Of a stretch of DNA of 64,000 bases, positions 41,316 through 53,814 are shown in pieces. The notes under the pieces are model-generated. The model did no database searches, was not told the DNA's origin, and worked only from the letters and a program-made list of their open reading frames with translations. Made by a program: the position numbers and the translations under genes. Origin of the DNA: Diadophis punctatus similis (taxonomy: Eukaryota > Chordata > Lepidosauria > Squamata > Dipsadidae); the NCBI GenBank assembly GCA_023053685.1, contig JALIGW010000005.1:26107501-26171500 (forward strand). Direction: 5' to 3'. Position 1 is the first letter of the stretch; the number at the start of each line of letters is the position of its first letter.

Positions 41316-43669
41316 TTATCTAGTACTACATCTTTTTTGTACAATTCTCTTCATCCTTCTGTTATCAATCCAATCATACCACTTTTCCCATATTACATAA
41401 TAATCCGAATCTTTTTGTCCTTTAAGTTCTATTGTTAACTTATCCATCTCTGCGCATTCAAATATTTTTTTGATTATCAGACTCTTGGTGGGTGTGTTTG
41501 TATTTCTCCAGCATTGCGCAAAGGCGATCCTGGCTGCAGTTATAATATGTAAAATCAGATATTTAGAATTTTTATCATATTTCCCTTTAAATATCCCTAG
41601 AAGAAAAATTTCTGGGGTGAATTCTATTTGGGACCCTACTAATTCTTGTAGCCAATTGTGTATTTTTTTCCAATATTTCTTCGCTTCCGGGCACAACCAT
41701 CATGTGTGATAGAAGGTACCTTGCTCTTTTTTGCATTTCCAGCAAAGTGGGTTTAAATTTGGATATATCTTCGCTAGCCTTGAGGGGGCCAAATGTCAGC
41801 GATAGAACATTTTATAGTGGTTCTCTTTATAGGACGCCAATTTTGTTATTTTATAAATTCTGTCCCAAATTTGTTCCCAGTCAGCCAAATAAATGTTATG
41901 TCCCACATTTTTTGCCCAAGCTTTCATCACCCCCTTTACTATATCCTCAGCTCTGTCAAATTGTAGTAGATAATTATATATTTTTGTAATCATTTTTTCT
42001 TCTGGGGCTGTCAAAAGTTTGTCTAATTGTTGCATTTCAACATCAATTCCAAATTTGTTGCTATATTTCTTATACCTTGATTGGAGCTGAAGATACGGCC
42101 ACCAATCTATAATTATACCCTGTTCCTCCAGCTCCTGTCTACTTTTTAATTTCCCATTACTATCTAAAATATCCTTATATTTGACCATTTTGCACATGTC
42201 CATAGTATTAGGGTGGATCATCGCCTCCATAGTGGAAAGCCAATTGTGGATTTTCACATAGTGGGTTTTCCCCCCGTCTCCTGCCATATTTGCATCAGTG
42301 ACTATCTTATCTTGTGTCTATAAAAGTATTTTTGTGGCTTATTTTCTTTATTCCACAAAAATGCATGCCATCCTTTTTGTAAGTCGTGACCTTTCAATGT
42401 TAATATCCTTTTGTTTCTCAAATTGACCCAATCTCTAAGCCATACTAATAATGCTGCTTTGTAATAAAGTCTCCAGTCTGGGAGCCCAAAGCCACCTCTG
42501 GCTCTACTATCTTGTAAATCTATTAATTTTATTCTCGGTTTTTTACCTAGCCATATGAACTTCAAAGTCATTTTGTTCAAGTCAACGAAAAAAAATTTGT
42601 CCAATTTTATGGGTATGGTTTGAAAAAGATAAAGTAGTTTTGTAGGACATTCATCTTAATAGTTGCTATCCGCCTTAGTAAGGATAGTTGCAATATCCCC
42701 CATCTTTCCAAATCTACTTTTATTTGTTGCAATAATTTCAAATAATTGTCTTCCTTGATTGAGGAGTATCTAGCTGTTAGCTTAACCACTAAATATTTTA
42801 AAAAAATTGTAATTGGTAGCCCCAATGCATGTTCTAGTTCTTTTTTCTGTTTTGATGTCATATTTTGACTAATAATTTAGTTTATTGTTTATTAATTCTA
42901 AGGCCCGCTACCTATCCATATTTTTCTATTTCCCTTATTAAGGCTGGTCCTGTCTCCTGTGGGTCTTCTATAAAAAAATACCAGGTCATCAGCGAACACC
43001 TATATTTTATATTCTTCCTTTCTAATTTTTGTTTCTTTAATAGCTGGGTTTGATTTAATTTAATTTTAATAGTGTCTCTAAAGTCAAAATAAAGAGTAAA
43101 GGTGACAATAAGCATCCCTGACGATCTCCTTTCATTATTTGAAATGGCCTTGTGATATCTCCATTTATTATTATATTGGCTTTCTGGGAAGAATATATTG
43201 TTTCAATCATTTGTTCAAATTCATCTCCAAATTTCATTTCTTTGATTTGCTGATCATATACTGCCAGTTTACATTGTCAAATGCTTTTGAGCATCCAGAA
43301 AAATCCAGTATATGTTATCGTAATCCCTCTGGTGTAAGCTTTCATTGTGTCCCATAGATTTTGTAATGAAGTGGGTTGCTTTTTGTTCTCCTCAAAGAAT
43401 AGAGTTAATTCTTTTACAATCATTTGTGGATATTCACTGTCTTGCAAAATTTGTGGATTCAGTGTCCATCTCTTATTTCTCCTTATTTGGCCTCTCCATG
43501 TTATTACCAAGGGGTTGTGGTCTGCCCAGATATTCGGGGGAATCTCTACTTTCTCCATTTCTTTACTTAGTTCTCTATTCGCCCATACCATATCTATTCT
43601 CGAATACGACTTATGTGGGTTAGAATAAAAGATGATTTTTTTGTGTGTGTAATACTCTCCACACATCAA
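41316..43669 (-). pseudogene. L1 ORF2 (endonuclease/reverse transcriptase), broken
   Basis: Frames at 43669-43277 contain the endonuclease end (SRIDMVWANRELS and WADHNPLVITWRG). 43237-43055 contains MKGDRQGCLLSPLLF of the RT palm. 42861-42607 and 42604-42302 have the thumb region (LKFIWLGKKPRIK and GGFGLPDWRLYYKAALLVW). 42287-41796 and 41696-41316 give the C-terminal part with a degraded Cys/His region. ORF2 makes the nicking endonuclease and reverse transcriptase. Here it is split into at least six frames. Confidence 0.87.
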
Positions 43670-44091
43670 TCAGATTCAATTCTTCAGCCATTTATAAAAA
43701 TGTTTTTGGTAGTGCAGTTCTTTTTCTTTGTTTTTTCTTATTACTAGTGTAATCTTTTTTAATGTCCACTACTCCGTTATAGTCTCCCACTATACATACA
43801 TTTTTATAACCTGTCTCTATAATCTTTTAATGGGTTTTCTGGTAGAATTTTTTTTTATTTTGGGGGCATAAATATTTACTAAAAGCTTTATAATTTTGCC
43901 TGTCTTGATTTCAAGCATTAGTAATCTTCCTTTGGGATCTGCATAAATTTTGTTAGTTCTTAATTCTTTTTTGGTATATACCACTATCCCTCTTTTTTTC
44001 TTCCCTGCTAACGATGTGTGGAGTTCTCCCAGTTTTTTATATTCTAAATATTTTTGGACTTGTTCTTTAATATGTGCTTCTTGAAGACCAT

Positions 44092-44264
44092 ATTTCCTGA
44101 TTGCTTATTTGAACCCTATGACAATCATTAAGTGTTGTACCTCATGACTCTTGACAAATGTATCTTTTCTTTTATGTACACTGAGAGCATATGCACCAAA
44201 GACAAATTCCTTGTGTATCCAATCACACTTGGCCAATAAAGAATTCTATTCTATTCTATATCTG
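44092..44264 (+). mobile_element. Rex1/CR1-like LINE 3' tip nested in L1
   Basis: 'tcctgattgcttatttgaac' to 'cacttggccaataaagaatt' then (CTATT)n. It is the same 3' end as at 48140-48310 and 51170-51308. It interrupts L1 on the opposite strand. Confidence 0.9.
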
Positions 44265-44371
44265 CATTTTGCTTTGCTAACTTCGTGAAAAAAATTCCTT
44301 TTCCTTACATCATTTAATCCTTTCACATTTATTGATATTAATTTGGTTTCTTTCTGCATTTTTCTATTCCC

Positions 44372-45221
44372 CTACGAGTTTTTAGTTTTTGCTTGTTTTG
44401 TGGCTCTTTGTGTCCTGGTTCTAATTCCTTCTTCCTGTTTTTTGAGTTCTTTTACTTCCTTAGTTCTTTCTTCCCTTTCCTCTTCTTCAGATTCCTGTCG
44501 CTCTTCTTGACTTACTAACTCCAACTTCTCTCTACTATTTGATTCCTCTTCCATCCCTATTAGTTGGTCATACATTTCTTGGGCCTTGCCTAGGTTGTCC
44601 ACTTTAATTTTCCTGCCCTCCCAGGTGATTATCATTCCTTCTGGGATGATCCATCGGAATAATATGTTTCTTTTATTTAACAGACGCCAAGAACCGGTAG
44701 TCTCTCCTTTGTTCACGGATTCATCTCGGAACTTGTTTTAGAGTGATAACCTCTTTCTCTTTATATATCATTGGTTCATCTAATATGTACTTCCCTGGGT
44801 AGGTTATGGCGTTTAGCATAGTTTGTTTGGACTCAGTATACTTCATCCAGCTCATTTATAAATTCTTGCTTATCCCTCTGTAGGGTCTCAGCTATCATTT
44901 CTGCCATTATTCTCCCCAGGTCTTCTTCCTTGGTTTCCGTCACATTTTGGAACCTCAAATAGAAGGAAGATCAGTTCATCTCCAGATGTATCAAAGAGTT
45001 TTCTAAGTATTTATTTACTGTTAACATTTTTGGTCCATCCATTCTAATTTTTTCTCCATTTGTTCAGTCTTTGTTTCCACCAATTTTATGTGTTGTTCAT
45101 TTTTTTGAATTGCCTCTTGAATCAAACCAATCTTATTGTCCAATTTCTGAATGTCCGTTTTTAACTCCACATGATTCTTTGATATCACTTCCTGTAGTTT
45201 TACCATGGTTTCCTGCATCAT
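44372..45221 (-). pseudogene. L1 ORF1 (RNA-binding protein), broken
   Basis: Minus 45221-45021 is a coiled-coil segment (heptads with LQEVISKNHVELKTDIQKLD). 44716-44372 has the C-terminal RNA-binding region (FRWIIPEGMIITWEGRKIKV) followed by an acidic, Glu-rich tail. ORF1 binds the L1 RNA as a trimer in the retrotransposition complex. The parts are out of frame with each other. Confidence 0.8.
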
Positions 45222-46745
45222 TCACTGGAATTCATTGTTTGTATTACTGATGTACCACTTGATTTTTCGACAGTCAACATCTCTTCTATTGATCACTGAG
45301 TGGAAGGGGATGCCGTCGCTACTGTGGGGTTAGATGTTGCTTTTTTCCCTGCTCTCAGTGATGTTGTAGTGATAGTAGTCATTTTCTTTATTATTCTATT
45401 TTGTTCCCCCCCAATTTTATAAATCCTTCCCCAGATCACCATCCAATATTTTTTATGATAATGGTATTTCCCCACCTTCTAAGTTACTTTCTCTGTATCT
45501 ATAAGCTTAGATATGTCTATATATAACTTTCACTAATAAATGTAGTTTAAATGTAGTTTAAATCATATAAATCCTATAAATATTGCTAACCAGTTTTACG
45601 TATTTTCCTATTTGCTATTCATTATTTTCTATTCCCCTTTCAATATTATATTATCTATCTAAATTTTGTTCAAAAACCCGATTAATATGTCTAAAGTTAC
45701 TAGTTCAATATAATAGATATTCCAATTGTAATATACTTAATCTCTAATAGATATTGACTATATTATGAATAGATATCCTTAAAATAGAATACATTCAATA
45801 TAATCTATACAACAAATTATATTAATACAGCTATAGATATATTTTTAAATAAGAAGTTAATAGTATAAATGTTATAATCTAAAAGGAAGTAGGAGAAAAA
45901 GGAAAGGAAAAAAGGAAGAAAAAATAAAGCAATTTCACATTAATGTGCAGTATTATCACATCAATTAACGTAGTAATCAAACAATTTATCAATTAATTAT
46001 TCAAAACTAGTTCTGTACCACTCCTCCAATAGTATAAATTTCAAGTTTCAAAGTTATTCCAAGTTCTTGATATTACTGTCTCATTTCCAGCTCCGTCTCC
46101 ATCAGATCTTTTGCCCAGTTATTCACTGCTTCCACTCTTCTGCTCCCTTCGCTTTTCCGTCCTCACTTCCTAATGTCTTTACTTTCACTGGTGGACTCCG
46201 GATTGTTCTGGACTTTCACCTTCAGTTGGTCCTGAGCTTAAGTTTGTTTCCACCACACAAAGTTCTCTCTTCTCATTCACAACCCGATTTCTCCGTCCCT
46301 AGTTATCTCTTCTCGTGCAGTCTCTAAGCTCCCTGGTCTTTTTTCCATCTTAAATCGCCTCCAACTTGCCTCAAGTTCGATCGCTAGCTGTCTGGCCACA
46401 CGTTCCACTCTCGTCTTTCTTTCTCAGGCATTGTTCACCGTCTCTCTTACACACCGCCTCTCTCACACACTCGCTGTTAATCTCACATTCTATCCAAGTC
46501 CTTCTTTTTACTTTATCTCTCTATCGGCAATTGTTTCTCTAGTTTCCTGCTCTTCTCTTGCAATTGCTGCTAAGTTTCCCCCGGAGCTTCCTTCTTTGCC
46601 ATAAATTTTAGAACCACTCACTTTGACAGTACTGTCTGCTATGAATATGGGATTCCCACACGTTTCAAATCAGGCGTAGACTGCTTATACAATTCTTCTT
46701 CCAAATCTGCTGTGGCTAGTTATGGCTTCGGGTCCGCCATGTTAA

Positions 46746-47122
46746 AATGACATGACAGGACACTTTCACGCCAGATTAAAGAGTGTGCCCTTTGTTCCAG
46801 CGGGCGGCTGCTCTCCACCTCGCTGTCTCTCGGGATGCCTTCTGTTTCACAAAGTCCTCCAAACATTTTGTGCCTTTGAAATGTTTCCAAACACGAAGAA
46901 AAGTAGAATCAAAGGACAGAGATCATCCTTTTCCTTCTGCACTGCCCCAATGTCACCACTGGAAGTCCGAAACATATTGTCATTTTAGAGTCTTGAAGCT
47001 GATCATAAAGGAAAAGTAGAGACAGAAAACAAAATAATGTTAAAAAAAACACTTAAAAAGGAGAATCTCTAGACATCTCATTTCCCCTTTCCATTGTCCC
47101 AAGCCACTAATAACTACTTAGG
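46746..47122. other. Unassigned sequence
   Basis: No recognised repeat. Overlapping frames at 46752-47019 have no domain. It may be further L1 5' UTR. Confidence 0.4.
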
Positions 47123-47124
47123 TA

Positions 47125-47521
47125 CAGGTAGTCCTCGACTTACAACAGTTCATTTGGTGACCATTCAAAATTACAATGGCACTTTAAAAAGTGACTTATG
47201 ACCATTTTTCATAGTTACAACCTATGCAGCATCCCCATGGTCACGGGATCAAAATTTGGATGCTTGGCGACTGGTCCATATTTATGATGGTTGCAGTGTC
47301 CCAGGGTCATGTGATCTGCTTTTGCGACCTTCTGACAAGCAAAGTCAATGGGGATCCAGGTTCACTTAACAACCAGGTTACTAACTTATCAACTGCAGTG
47401 ATTCACTTAACAACTGTGGCAAGAAAGGTGATAAAATGGGGCAAAACTCACTTAACTTAACAAATGTCTCACTTAACGGACATTTTGGGCTCAATGGTGG
47501 TCATTAGTCGAGGACTACCTG
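47125..47521. mobile_element. mariner/Tigger-like MITE, best-preserved copy
   Basis: The ends caggtagtcctcgacttaca and tagtcgaggactacctg form a clear inverted repeat. TA on both sides (47123-47124, 47522-47523) is the target duplication. About 397 bp, no transposase. Confidence 0.9.
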
Positions 47522-47529
47522 TATTTATA

Positions 47530-48312
47530 CTTTTCTTGAAAATTGGACATTGTTGCTTATATTTAAATGGTCACCTAATAGCAAAAACGTCATCAAAAAA
47601 GCACAACAAAGAATGTTCTTTCTGCGCCAACTCAGGAAGCTCAAACTGCCCAAGGAGCTGCTGATACAGTTCTACAGAGGAATAATTGAGTCTGTCATCT
47701 GCACCTCTATAACTGTCTGGTTTGGTTCTGCAACCCAACAAGACAGACACAGACTTCAGAGGATAATCAGAACTGCAGAAAAAACAATTACTGCCAACCT
47801 GCCTTCCATTGAGGACCTGTATACTGCACGAGTCAAAAAGAGGGCCATGAAAATATTTACGGACCCGTCACATCCTGGACATAAATTGTTTCAACCCCTA
47901 CCCTCAAATCGTCGCTATAGAGCACTGCACATCAAGACAACTAGACTCAAGAACAGTTTTTTCCCGAACACCATCACTCTGCTAAACAAATAATTCACTC
48001 ACCACTGTCAAACTATTCACTAAGGCTGCATTACTATTACTATTAGTTTTTCTCATCGTTCCTATCACCCTTCTCCTCCCACTTATGACTGTATGACTGT
48101 AACTTGTTGCTTGTATCCTTACAATTTATATTAATATTGATTGTTTCCTGATTGCTTATTTGAACCCTATGACAATCATTAAGTGTTGTACCTCATGATT
48201 CTTGACAAATGTATATTTTCTTTTATGTACACTGAGAGCATATGCACCAAAGACAAATTCCTTGTGTGTCCAATCACACTTGGCCAATAAAGAATTCTAT
48301 TCTATTCTATTT
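47530..48312 (+). mobile_element. Rex1/CR1-like LINE 3' part with (ATTCT)n tail
   Basis: The 147-codon plus frame 47550-47993 encodes the C-terminus of a LINE reverse transcriptase (KKAQQRMFFLRQLRKLKLP, TVWFGSATQQDR, DPSHPGHKLFQPLPSNRRYR, then RLKNSFFP and a stop). The 3' UTR ends 'ccaataaagaattctattct'. The tail is the pentamer reported to be seeded by snake CR1-type LINEs. Confidence 0.88.
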
Positions 48313-48387
48313 ATTTAAAGTGGTTCATATAATATGTTTTAATTAATCTTGTAGCACTTTTTATCAAAAAGTGTATTCCAAATGTAT

Positions 48388-48622
48388 GAGTCGTGGTGGC
48401 ACAACAGACTAACTCTGCCCACTGCAAGGAGTTTGATCCTGACTGGCTCAAGGTTGTCTCAGCCTTCTGTCCTTCTGAGATGGGTAAAATGAGGACCCAG
48501 ACTCACATCGTCACAACAGCGTCATGTGACATATTGGGCCTTTTCCCCCCTTCGCTAAACCAGTCATGGATGTGGCCAGCACATGACGCATCCAGCTCAC
48601 GGGTGGGAGTATGACAGCTCTT
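48388..48622 (+). mobile_element. SINE joined to a MITE fragment
   Basis: 48388-48500 is a Sauria SINE body ('gtcgtggtggcacaacagac' to 'aaaatgaggacccaga'). It runs without a gap into 48500-48622, a degraded copy of the MITE at 36325 ('tcatgtgac', 'ttttccccccttcgctaaa', 'acatgacgcatcc'), ending 'agtatgacagctctt'. Confidence 0.7.
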
Positions 48623-49837
48623 GGCTAACCAAAGACTAAGGCTATCTAACGCATGGGCTGACTAGACATTGAGGGCAACCAAATGGGGACTTAGAAGAAT
48701 AAAGGTGTCACTAGGAAACGTTTTCGCAATGGTAAGATGCAAATGAGAAAAGGCCCAGTAAAAGAAGAAATAAGTTAACAAGAGTAAAGAAAACTTGTCT
48801 GAAAAATCCTAGCTATTTGATAACTGTAGACAATGTGAAAACTGAAGCGCAGTCAAATAGAGAAAACTGTCACAGGCAATGGAGGGGATCTATCTAAGGA
48901 GAACCATAGCAGATAAAACAGCTATTGAAAGATGTTCCAGCCAATTGAAGGGAACGTGGTGTTTTTAGGACTCCAAATTTGGCACCTGACTGATTATGAG
49001 AAAAGCAACTTCTTACAGAAGAAAACCCAAAAAGGAATGGAAATGTTGGCAGTCAAGAAGAGGAAACAAGTGAGCCGCTTCCTTTCTTTGGAGGAATACA
49101 GGAAAAAGTGTTTATTTCAGTGTTTTATTCTGACAGCTTTTAGCATACATTCTAACATGTCAGCTCTACTACTAAAGAGAATAAATCAGTGGTGTCAGGT
49201 AGCTAAGGTTGGCTGAGAGGTACTGGAAGTCAAGGCTCTTTGTACTATTAGCTTAAATCAAATCATAACTTCTTCAAATCTCAAATCTCCAGTTTAAGTC
49301 AATTGGGTCCAGTTTGTGCAGACATAATAAAATGCACTGTAAACAGTATCAAACAGGCTTGCAAATAAATTAGCTAAATATAAGTGATTTTTCTTGGTTC
49401 TTGCCGCAATAATCAAAATGGGGAAGGTTATTATATGCTTAAAGTTACAGGCTCAAGACTAGACATTTTCATTCATCAGTTAAATAAAAGCTTAAGTATC
49501 CGGAGTTCCAATTTTTCCTGGATCTTCTAATACTTTTGATTGTGGACCATTTCTCAGATTTAGAATTGGAGATTGGTGATACCATGGCTCACCTTCTCAC
49601 TGGAGGACTAATGAATGTTAGAGACTAGTATTGAGACCTACAATATTTAGCTAAAGGGATCCCACAGGAGTTTGTGTTTCTATATAAAATCCTGTATAGA
49701 TTTAGGGGTCACTAATATTCTAATAATTATTGGTCTATTTTTTAACAATTTCTGCAATAATTTCTACAACAATAATCTTAAGAGCATTGTTCCAATGTTT
49801 TCTGGAGGCAATTACACATGCAAATCTTTTTCAGATT
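48623..49837. other. Unassigned sequence
   Basis: The frame 48932-49216 (94 codons, Lys-rich) has no recognisable domain and no splice context. I see no gene. Confidence 0.4.
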
Positions 49838-50835
49838 AACAGAGTTGGTAGGAACCTTGTAGGTCATCTAGTCCAACCCCCCGCCCAAGCAGGAGACCCT
49901 ACACCCGTGATGGCGAACCTATGGCACACGTGCCACACCTGGCACACAGAGCCCTCTCTGCGGGCATGCGAGCCGTCGCTTAGCTCAGCTTCACCATGAA
50001 TGTGTGCGTGTGTGCCTCTGGCCAGCCAGCTGATTTTTGCAATGTGTGGGGGTGGGGCGCATGCGGGAGATGTGTGCGCATGCATGGGGGTCGCATGTAC
50101 ATGCACGGGGGCGGAGGGAACGGGGAGATAGCGCGCCCCACCCATGGCCTGGTTTTGGTCCCAGGAGGCTGCAGGGAGGCCTACTAGGCCCAAAATGGGG
50201 CGGGGAGGCACCCCCCCCACGGCCCATTTTTGGTCCCAGGAGGCTGCAGGGAGGCCTACTAGGCCAAAAATGGGGTGCGGGGGGGGGGTCATGTGCGCAT
50301 GCAAGGGGTGGATGGGGGAGCGTGGGGGGTCATGTGCGCATGCGCAGGGGCCCCACATTGCATTATGGGTGCCGGCACACACACACACACACACACACAC
50401 GCTTTCACCACAAGACAACAAAAAGGTTAGCCATCACTGCCCTACACCATTTCTGACAGACGGCAGTCAAGTCTCTTCTTGAAAGCTTCCAGTGATGAAA
50501 CTCCCACAACTTCTGAAGGCAAGCTGTTCCATTGGTTGATTGCTCTCACTGTCAGAAACTTTTTCTTTATTTCTAGGTTGAAACTCTCTTCTTCTTCAGT
50601 TTCCATCCATTATTCCTTGTTTAGCCTTCAGGTGCTTTGGAAAATAGCTTGACCCCCACCTCTCTGTGGCAGCCCCCCAAAAATTGGAGCACTGCTATCA
50701 TGTCTCCCCTGGTCCTTCTCTTCACTAGACTAGCCATGCCCAGTTCCTGCAACCATTCATCGTATGTTTTAATCTCCAGTCCCCTAATCATCTTGGTTGC
50801 TCTTATATCTAGTGAACCTTAGTGTTGTGTGGTAA
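49838..50835 (-). mobile_element. CR1 3' end, minus strand, with hAT insertion
   Basis: 'cagagttggtaggaacctt' to 'caagcaggagaccctacac', resuming at 50440 'ccctacaccatttctgaca' and on through 'cttgaaagcttccagtgatg' to 'cctctctgtggcagcccccc' and about 50820. The SPIN-like element at 49905-50439 splits it. Confidence 0.9.
49905..50439. mobile_element. SPIN-like hAT MITE inside CR1
   Basis: A 535-bp element starting ccgtgatggcgaacctatgg and ending ggttagccatcactg. A perfect 8-bp duplication, ccctacac, lies at 49897-49904 and 50440-50447. It is GC-rich, with a duplicated 'ggtcccaggaggctgcaggg' block and a (CA)n run at 50380-50400. Confidence 0.93.
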
Positions 50836-51084
50836 GTTTTATGAGACTGTTGTATCCTATTGTGTCCTATTTTGTCCTATTGCCTTCATTTGTTAAAATC
50901 CTCACCTTTGAACAAGTTAGTCACACCTAGACTTTTATAAATAAGCAAATGCAAGCAAGCTCTGAGATAAAAGACCTTTTTGCATACATTTTGCAAAATG
51001 GGACAAAGTTTAAGGTAAAAGATCACACTTTGGTTAGAGTCAGTTCCTTGTCTATTCTTAAAGCCTCTCTGCATATATTATTCT
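50836..51084. other. Unassigned sequence
   Basis: A 'tgtcctattt' repeat at 50851-50882, otherwise nothing recognised. Confidence 0.4.
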
Positions 51085-51308
51085 TCTGTGATGCCTATCT
51101 CCTACCACTTATGACTGCATGACTGTAACTTTATTGCTTGTATCCTTACAATTTATATTGATATTGTTTCCTGATTGCTTATTTGTACCCTATGACTATC
51201 ATTAAGTGTTGTACCTTATGATTCTTGACGAATGTATCTTTTCTTTTATGTACACTGAGAGCATATGCACCAAAGACAAATTCCTTGTGTGTCCAATCAC
51301 ACTTGGCC
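51085..51308 (+). mobile_element. Rex1/CR1-like LINE 3' tip
   Basis: Same 3' UTR as 48060-48310 ('cacttatgactgcatgactg' to 'cacttggccaataaagaatt'). Confidence 0.9.
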
Positions 51309-51465
51309 AATAAAGAATTCTCTTCTCTTCTCTTCTCTTCTCTTCTCTTCTCTTCTCTTCTCTTCTCTTCTCTTCTCTTCTCTTCTCTTCTCTTCTCTTC
51401 TCTTCTCTTCTCTTCTCTTCTCTTCCATTCCATTCCATTCCATTCCATTCCATTCCATTCCAACA
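51309..51465 (+). repeat. (CTCTT)n-(CCATT)n pentanucleotide array
   Basis: About 23 CTCTT units then about 8 CCATT units directly follow the LINE tail, in phase with the usual ATTCT seed. Confidence 0.96.
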
Positions 51466-51654
51466 GAATGAGCATATGATTATACATCCAAAAAATGTAC
51501 ATTAGCCTGCATGAACTGGCAATTGAAGAGGTTTGTCTCTATTTCCACACGTTAGTAACTTGACAACTACAAAATATATATTAAGAATTTGAACAGAGAT
51601 ATTCTTTGAAGGGAATTCTTTCATAGATATTCTAAATAAATAATAAGTAATAAA

Positions 51655-52143
51655 TAAATAAGTAAGACCACACTTAGAATATTGTATCCAGTTTTGGTCT
51701 CCATGTTTTAAAAAAGATGTTGACACTCTAGAAAAAAGTGTAGGGGGCTGGAAGCTAAAATATATGAAGAATGGTTGCAGGAATTGGGTATGTCTATTTT
51801 AATGAAAAAAGGACTAGGAGTGATCTAAGGGACTGCCATAAAGAGGAGAGAGTCAAACTATTCTCCAAAAACCTGAAGGCAGGACAAGAAACAATGAATA
51901 GAAACTAATCAAGGAGAGAAGCAATCTAGAACTAAGGAGACATTTCCCGACTGTTAGAACAATTAATCAGTGGAACAGCTTGCCTCCAGAAGTTGTGGGT
52001 GCTCCAACACTGGAAGTTTTTAAGAAGAGATTGGACAACCATTTGTCTGAAATGGTATAGGTCTCCTGCTTGAGCAAGTTGTTGGACTAGAAGACCTCCA
52101 AGTTCCTTTTCAACACTGTTGTTCTGTTATTCTATTGTTCTGT
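51655..52143 (+). mobile_element. CR1 3' end, plus strand
   Basis: 'agaccacacttagaatattg', 'cagtttgcctccagaagttgtgg'-like text and 'gagattggacaaccatttgtc' lead to a 'gttctgttattctattgttctg' tail. It is the sense-strand counterpart of the other CR1 ends. Confidence 0.9.
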
Positions 52144-53557
52144 TAAATAAGAGACTTTCAAACATTACAGCTCCACCCCACCCACTGAAAATGATAGATA
52201 AATTTATTTGATTGCCACAAATAAATCTAATTATTTTATTGGAGTCAGAATTGGACAAAAAGTAAATATATCACTCTGATTCAAGTTTGATGAACTTTTC
52301 AAAATCTGGGATAGGTAGCTGCTTTTTGCGACTTTCACAAGCAAAAAGAAGAACAAAGACCACAGCAAAATGTGTCTGTATTTCCACTCTGCCCATGTAC
52401 TCCTGGGCAGAGCTTGGAAAAAGAAAATTGTAAACCCCCTCGCCTTTCGTGACAAAAAAATCCCAGAAATCCTGACCCACAGTTTGAAAAACTCCACCTT
52501 TGATTTAAATCAAACCTCCTCACAATGTAACACTCTTGTACCACCTGTAAAAAAAAAACTGCCACCAGAGGATAATCCATATTATGTATTTTATAACATG
52601 CCAACTCACTAAACTGATCTAAAATTAAGTGTGCCTAGCATTTCCCAAATGTTAACATATCAATGTAGAGAAATGATAGTAATTTCAAGGAATGAAAGTG
52701 CAGCATTCAAAACAGAGCAAGCAGAGCATGGCTGTGCCTAATTCCAACTCAGCCACCTAAAAATTGCATGTTTTATTTGTCTAAAAGTGTAGGGAGATGG
52801 CGTTTCCCCTTAATAGGGGAACTACAACAGAAGAGGCTAAGTAAAGAAAACCACCAAGTAAAAATAATCACATTTCCTTCTCCTTAAGGTGAACTTTTAT
52901 CTACTTTATCTAAAGGTGAGACTGGTAAGCAGATTTTATGACTGCAGGAAAGAGGGGCGTTGCTTCTTATAAATTTATGGTTAGTCTAAGACTCAAGGAT
53001 AGTCAACATGTATCAGCAGGCTGCAATCAGATCACAATTCCACCCCCTAGCTAAAAATAGCATCCTCTGGGCAGACATTTAGAAAAGCGCAAAGTCCTAT
53101 AATTGTATAATAGCACGGTAATAGTCCTATATGGTATTGCTAGTTCCAAATTGAAACTATGTTATGTTTCAGAACTAATAAGGACTCACACATTTTTCCA
53201 AATTTTATGGGTATATCTGGCCCCAGTATGAATTTTCTTTTAAAAAGGGGAGCATTTCAATGAATTATAGATAATATATTAATATATATTCTATATATTA
53301 AAATTATATAGAAATATAATTTTAATGGCACTACCAATGGCACTTAGACATACCTGTGTTTCTCCAAAAATAAACCACAGTACCACAGTAAACTGAAGAG
53401 GTGGTTCACGTTATGATTCTCCCCTCCCAATCTGCCTCGCAAGCCATAACCAGGGGACAGGAGAAGCGAAGGAGAACTGTAGACCGGGGGGGGGGGGGAG
53501 ATGACCCAAAAGTTGAAAGATAAGCTGCAGGCTGACCCATGATACAAAGATAACCCA
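52144..53557. other. Unassigned sequence
   Basis: No exon or clear repeat. Overlapping frames at 52231-52612 share no domain. A weak trace of the TIR element ('cctgtgtttctccaaaaataa') lies at 53353. Confidence 0.4.
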
Positions 53558-53812
53558 GGAATACTAATCTTCAAAGATGGACTGGCCTGGAAAGGCTCTA
53601 AATTATATGTGCCCAGCAGCTTGCAACTCCAAGTTCTCTAAAACAGTCATGATTCCAAACAAGCAGGGCACTTCTGCTATTTGAAAACCCTGCATCTGGC
53701 CAGAAGGCAGTTTTGGTGGCTGAAGATGAACAAAGACTTTGAGGACTATGTTAAGAGTTGCTCAATTTGTGCAGCCATGAAGAAGAGGACGGGGAACACC
53801 CCGCATTCAAAA
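53558..53812 (+). pseudogene. Ty3/Gypsy integrase N-terminal fragment
   Basis: A plus frame with one stop reads like the zinc-binding head of a retroelement integrase: DGLAWKGSKLYVP, then a degenerate HDSKQAGHF His region, then FEDYVKSCSICAAMKK with the CxxC pair. Upstream sequence is too decayed to follow. It is cut off at 53812 by the L1. It may come from the same kind of element as the gag at 57771-58691, but the strands are opposite. Confidence 0.72.
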
Positions 53813-53814
53813 GC

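Larger units (their letters stand above)
41190..46745 (-). mobile_element. L1 LINE, near full length, minus strand
   Basis: The 3' end is at the left (T-rich 41190-41220). Minus-strand pieces follow in the right order for L1: RT C-terminus, RT core, endonuclease, ORF1, coiled coil, then a 5' UTR-like region to about 46745. Multiple stops and frameshifts make it inactive. A short Rex1/CR1-like LINE tail (44092-44264) is nested in it. Confidence 0.88.

Noticed and set aside
46067..46327. Ser/Phe/Leu-rich 86-codon frame resembling a membrane protein
   Set aside because: It lies in the L1 5' region on the antisense strand. Pyrimidine-rich composition gives this look.
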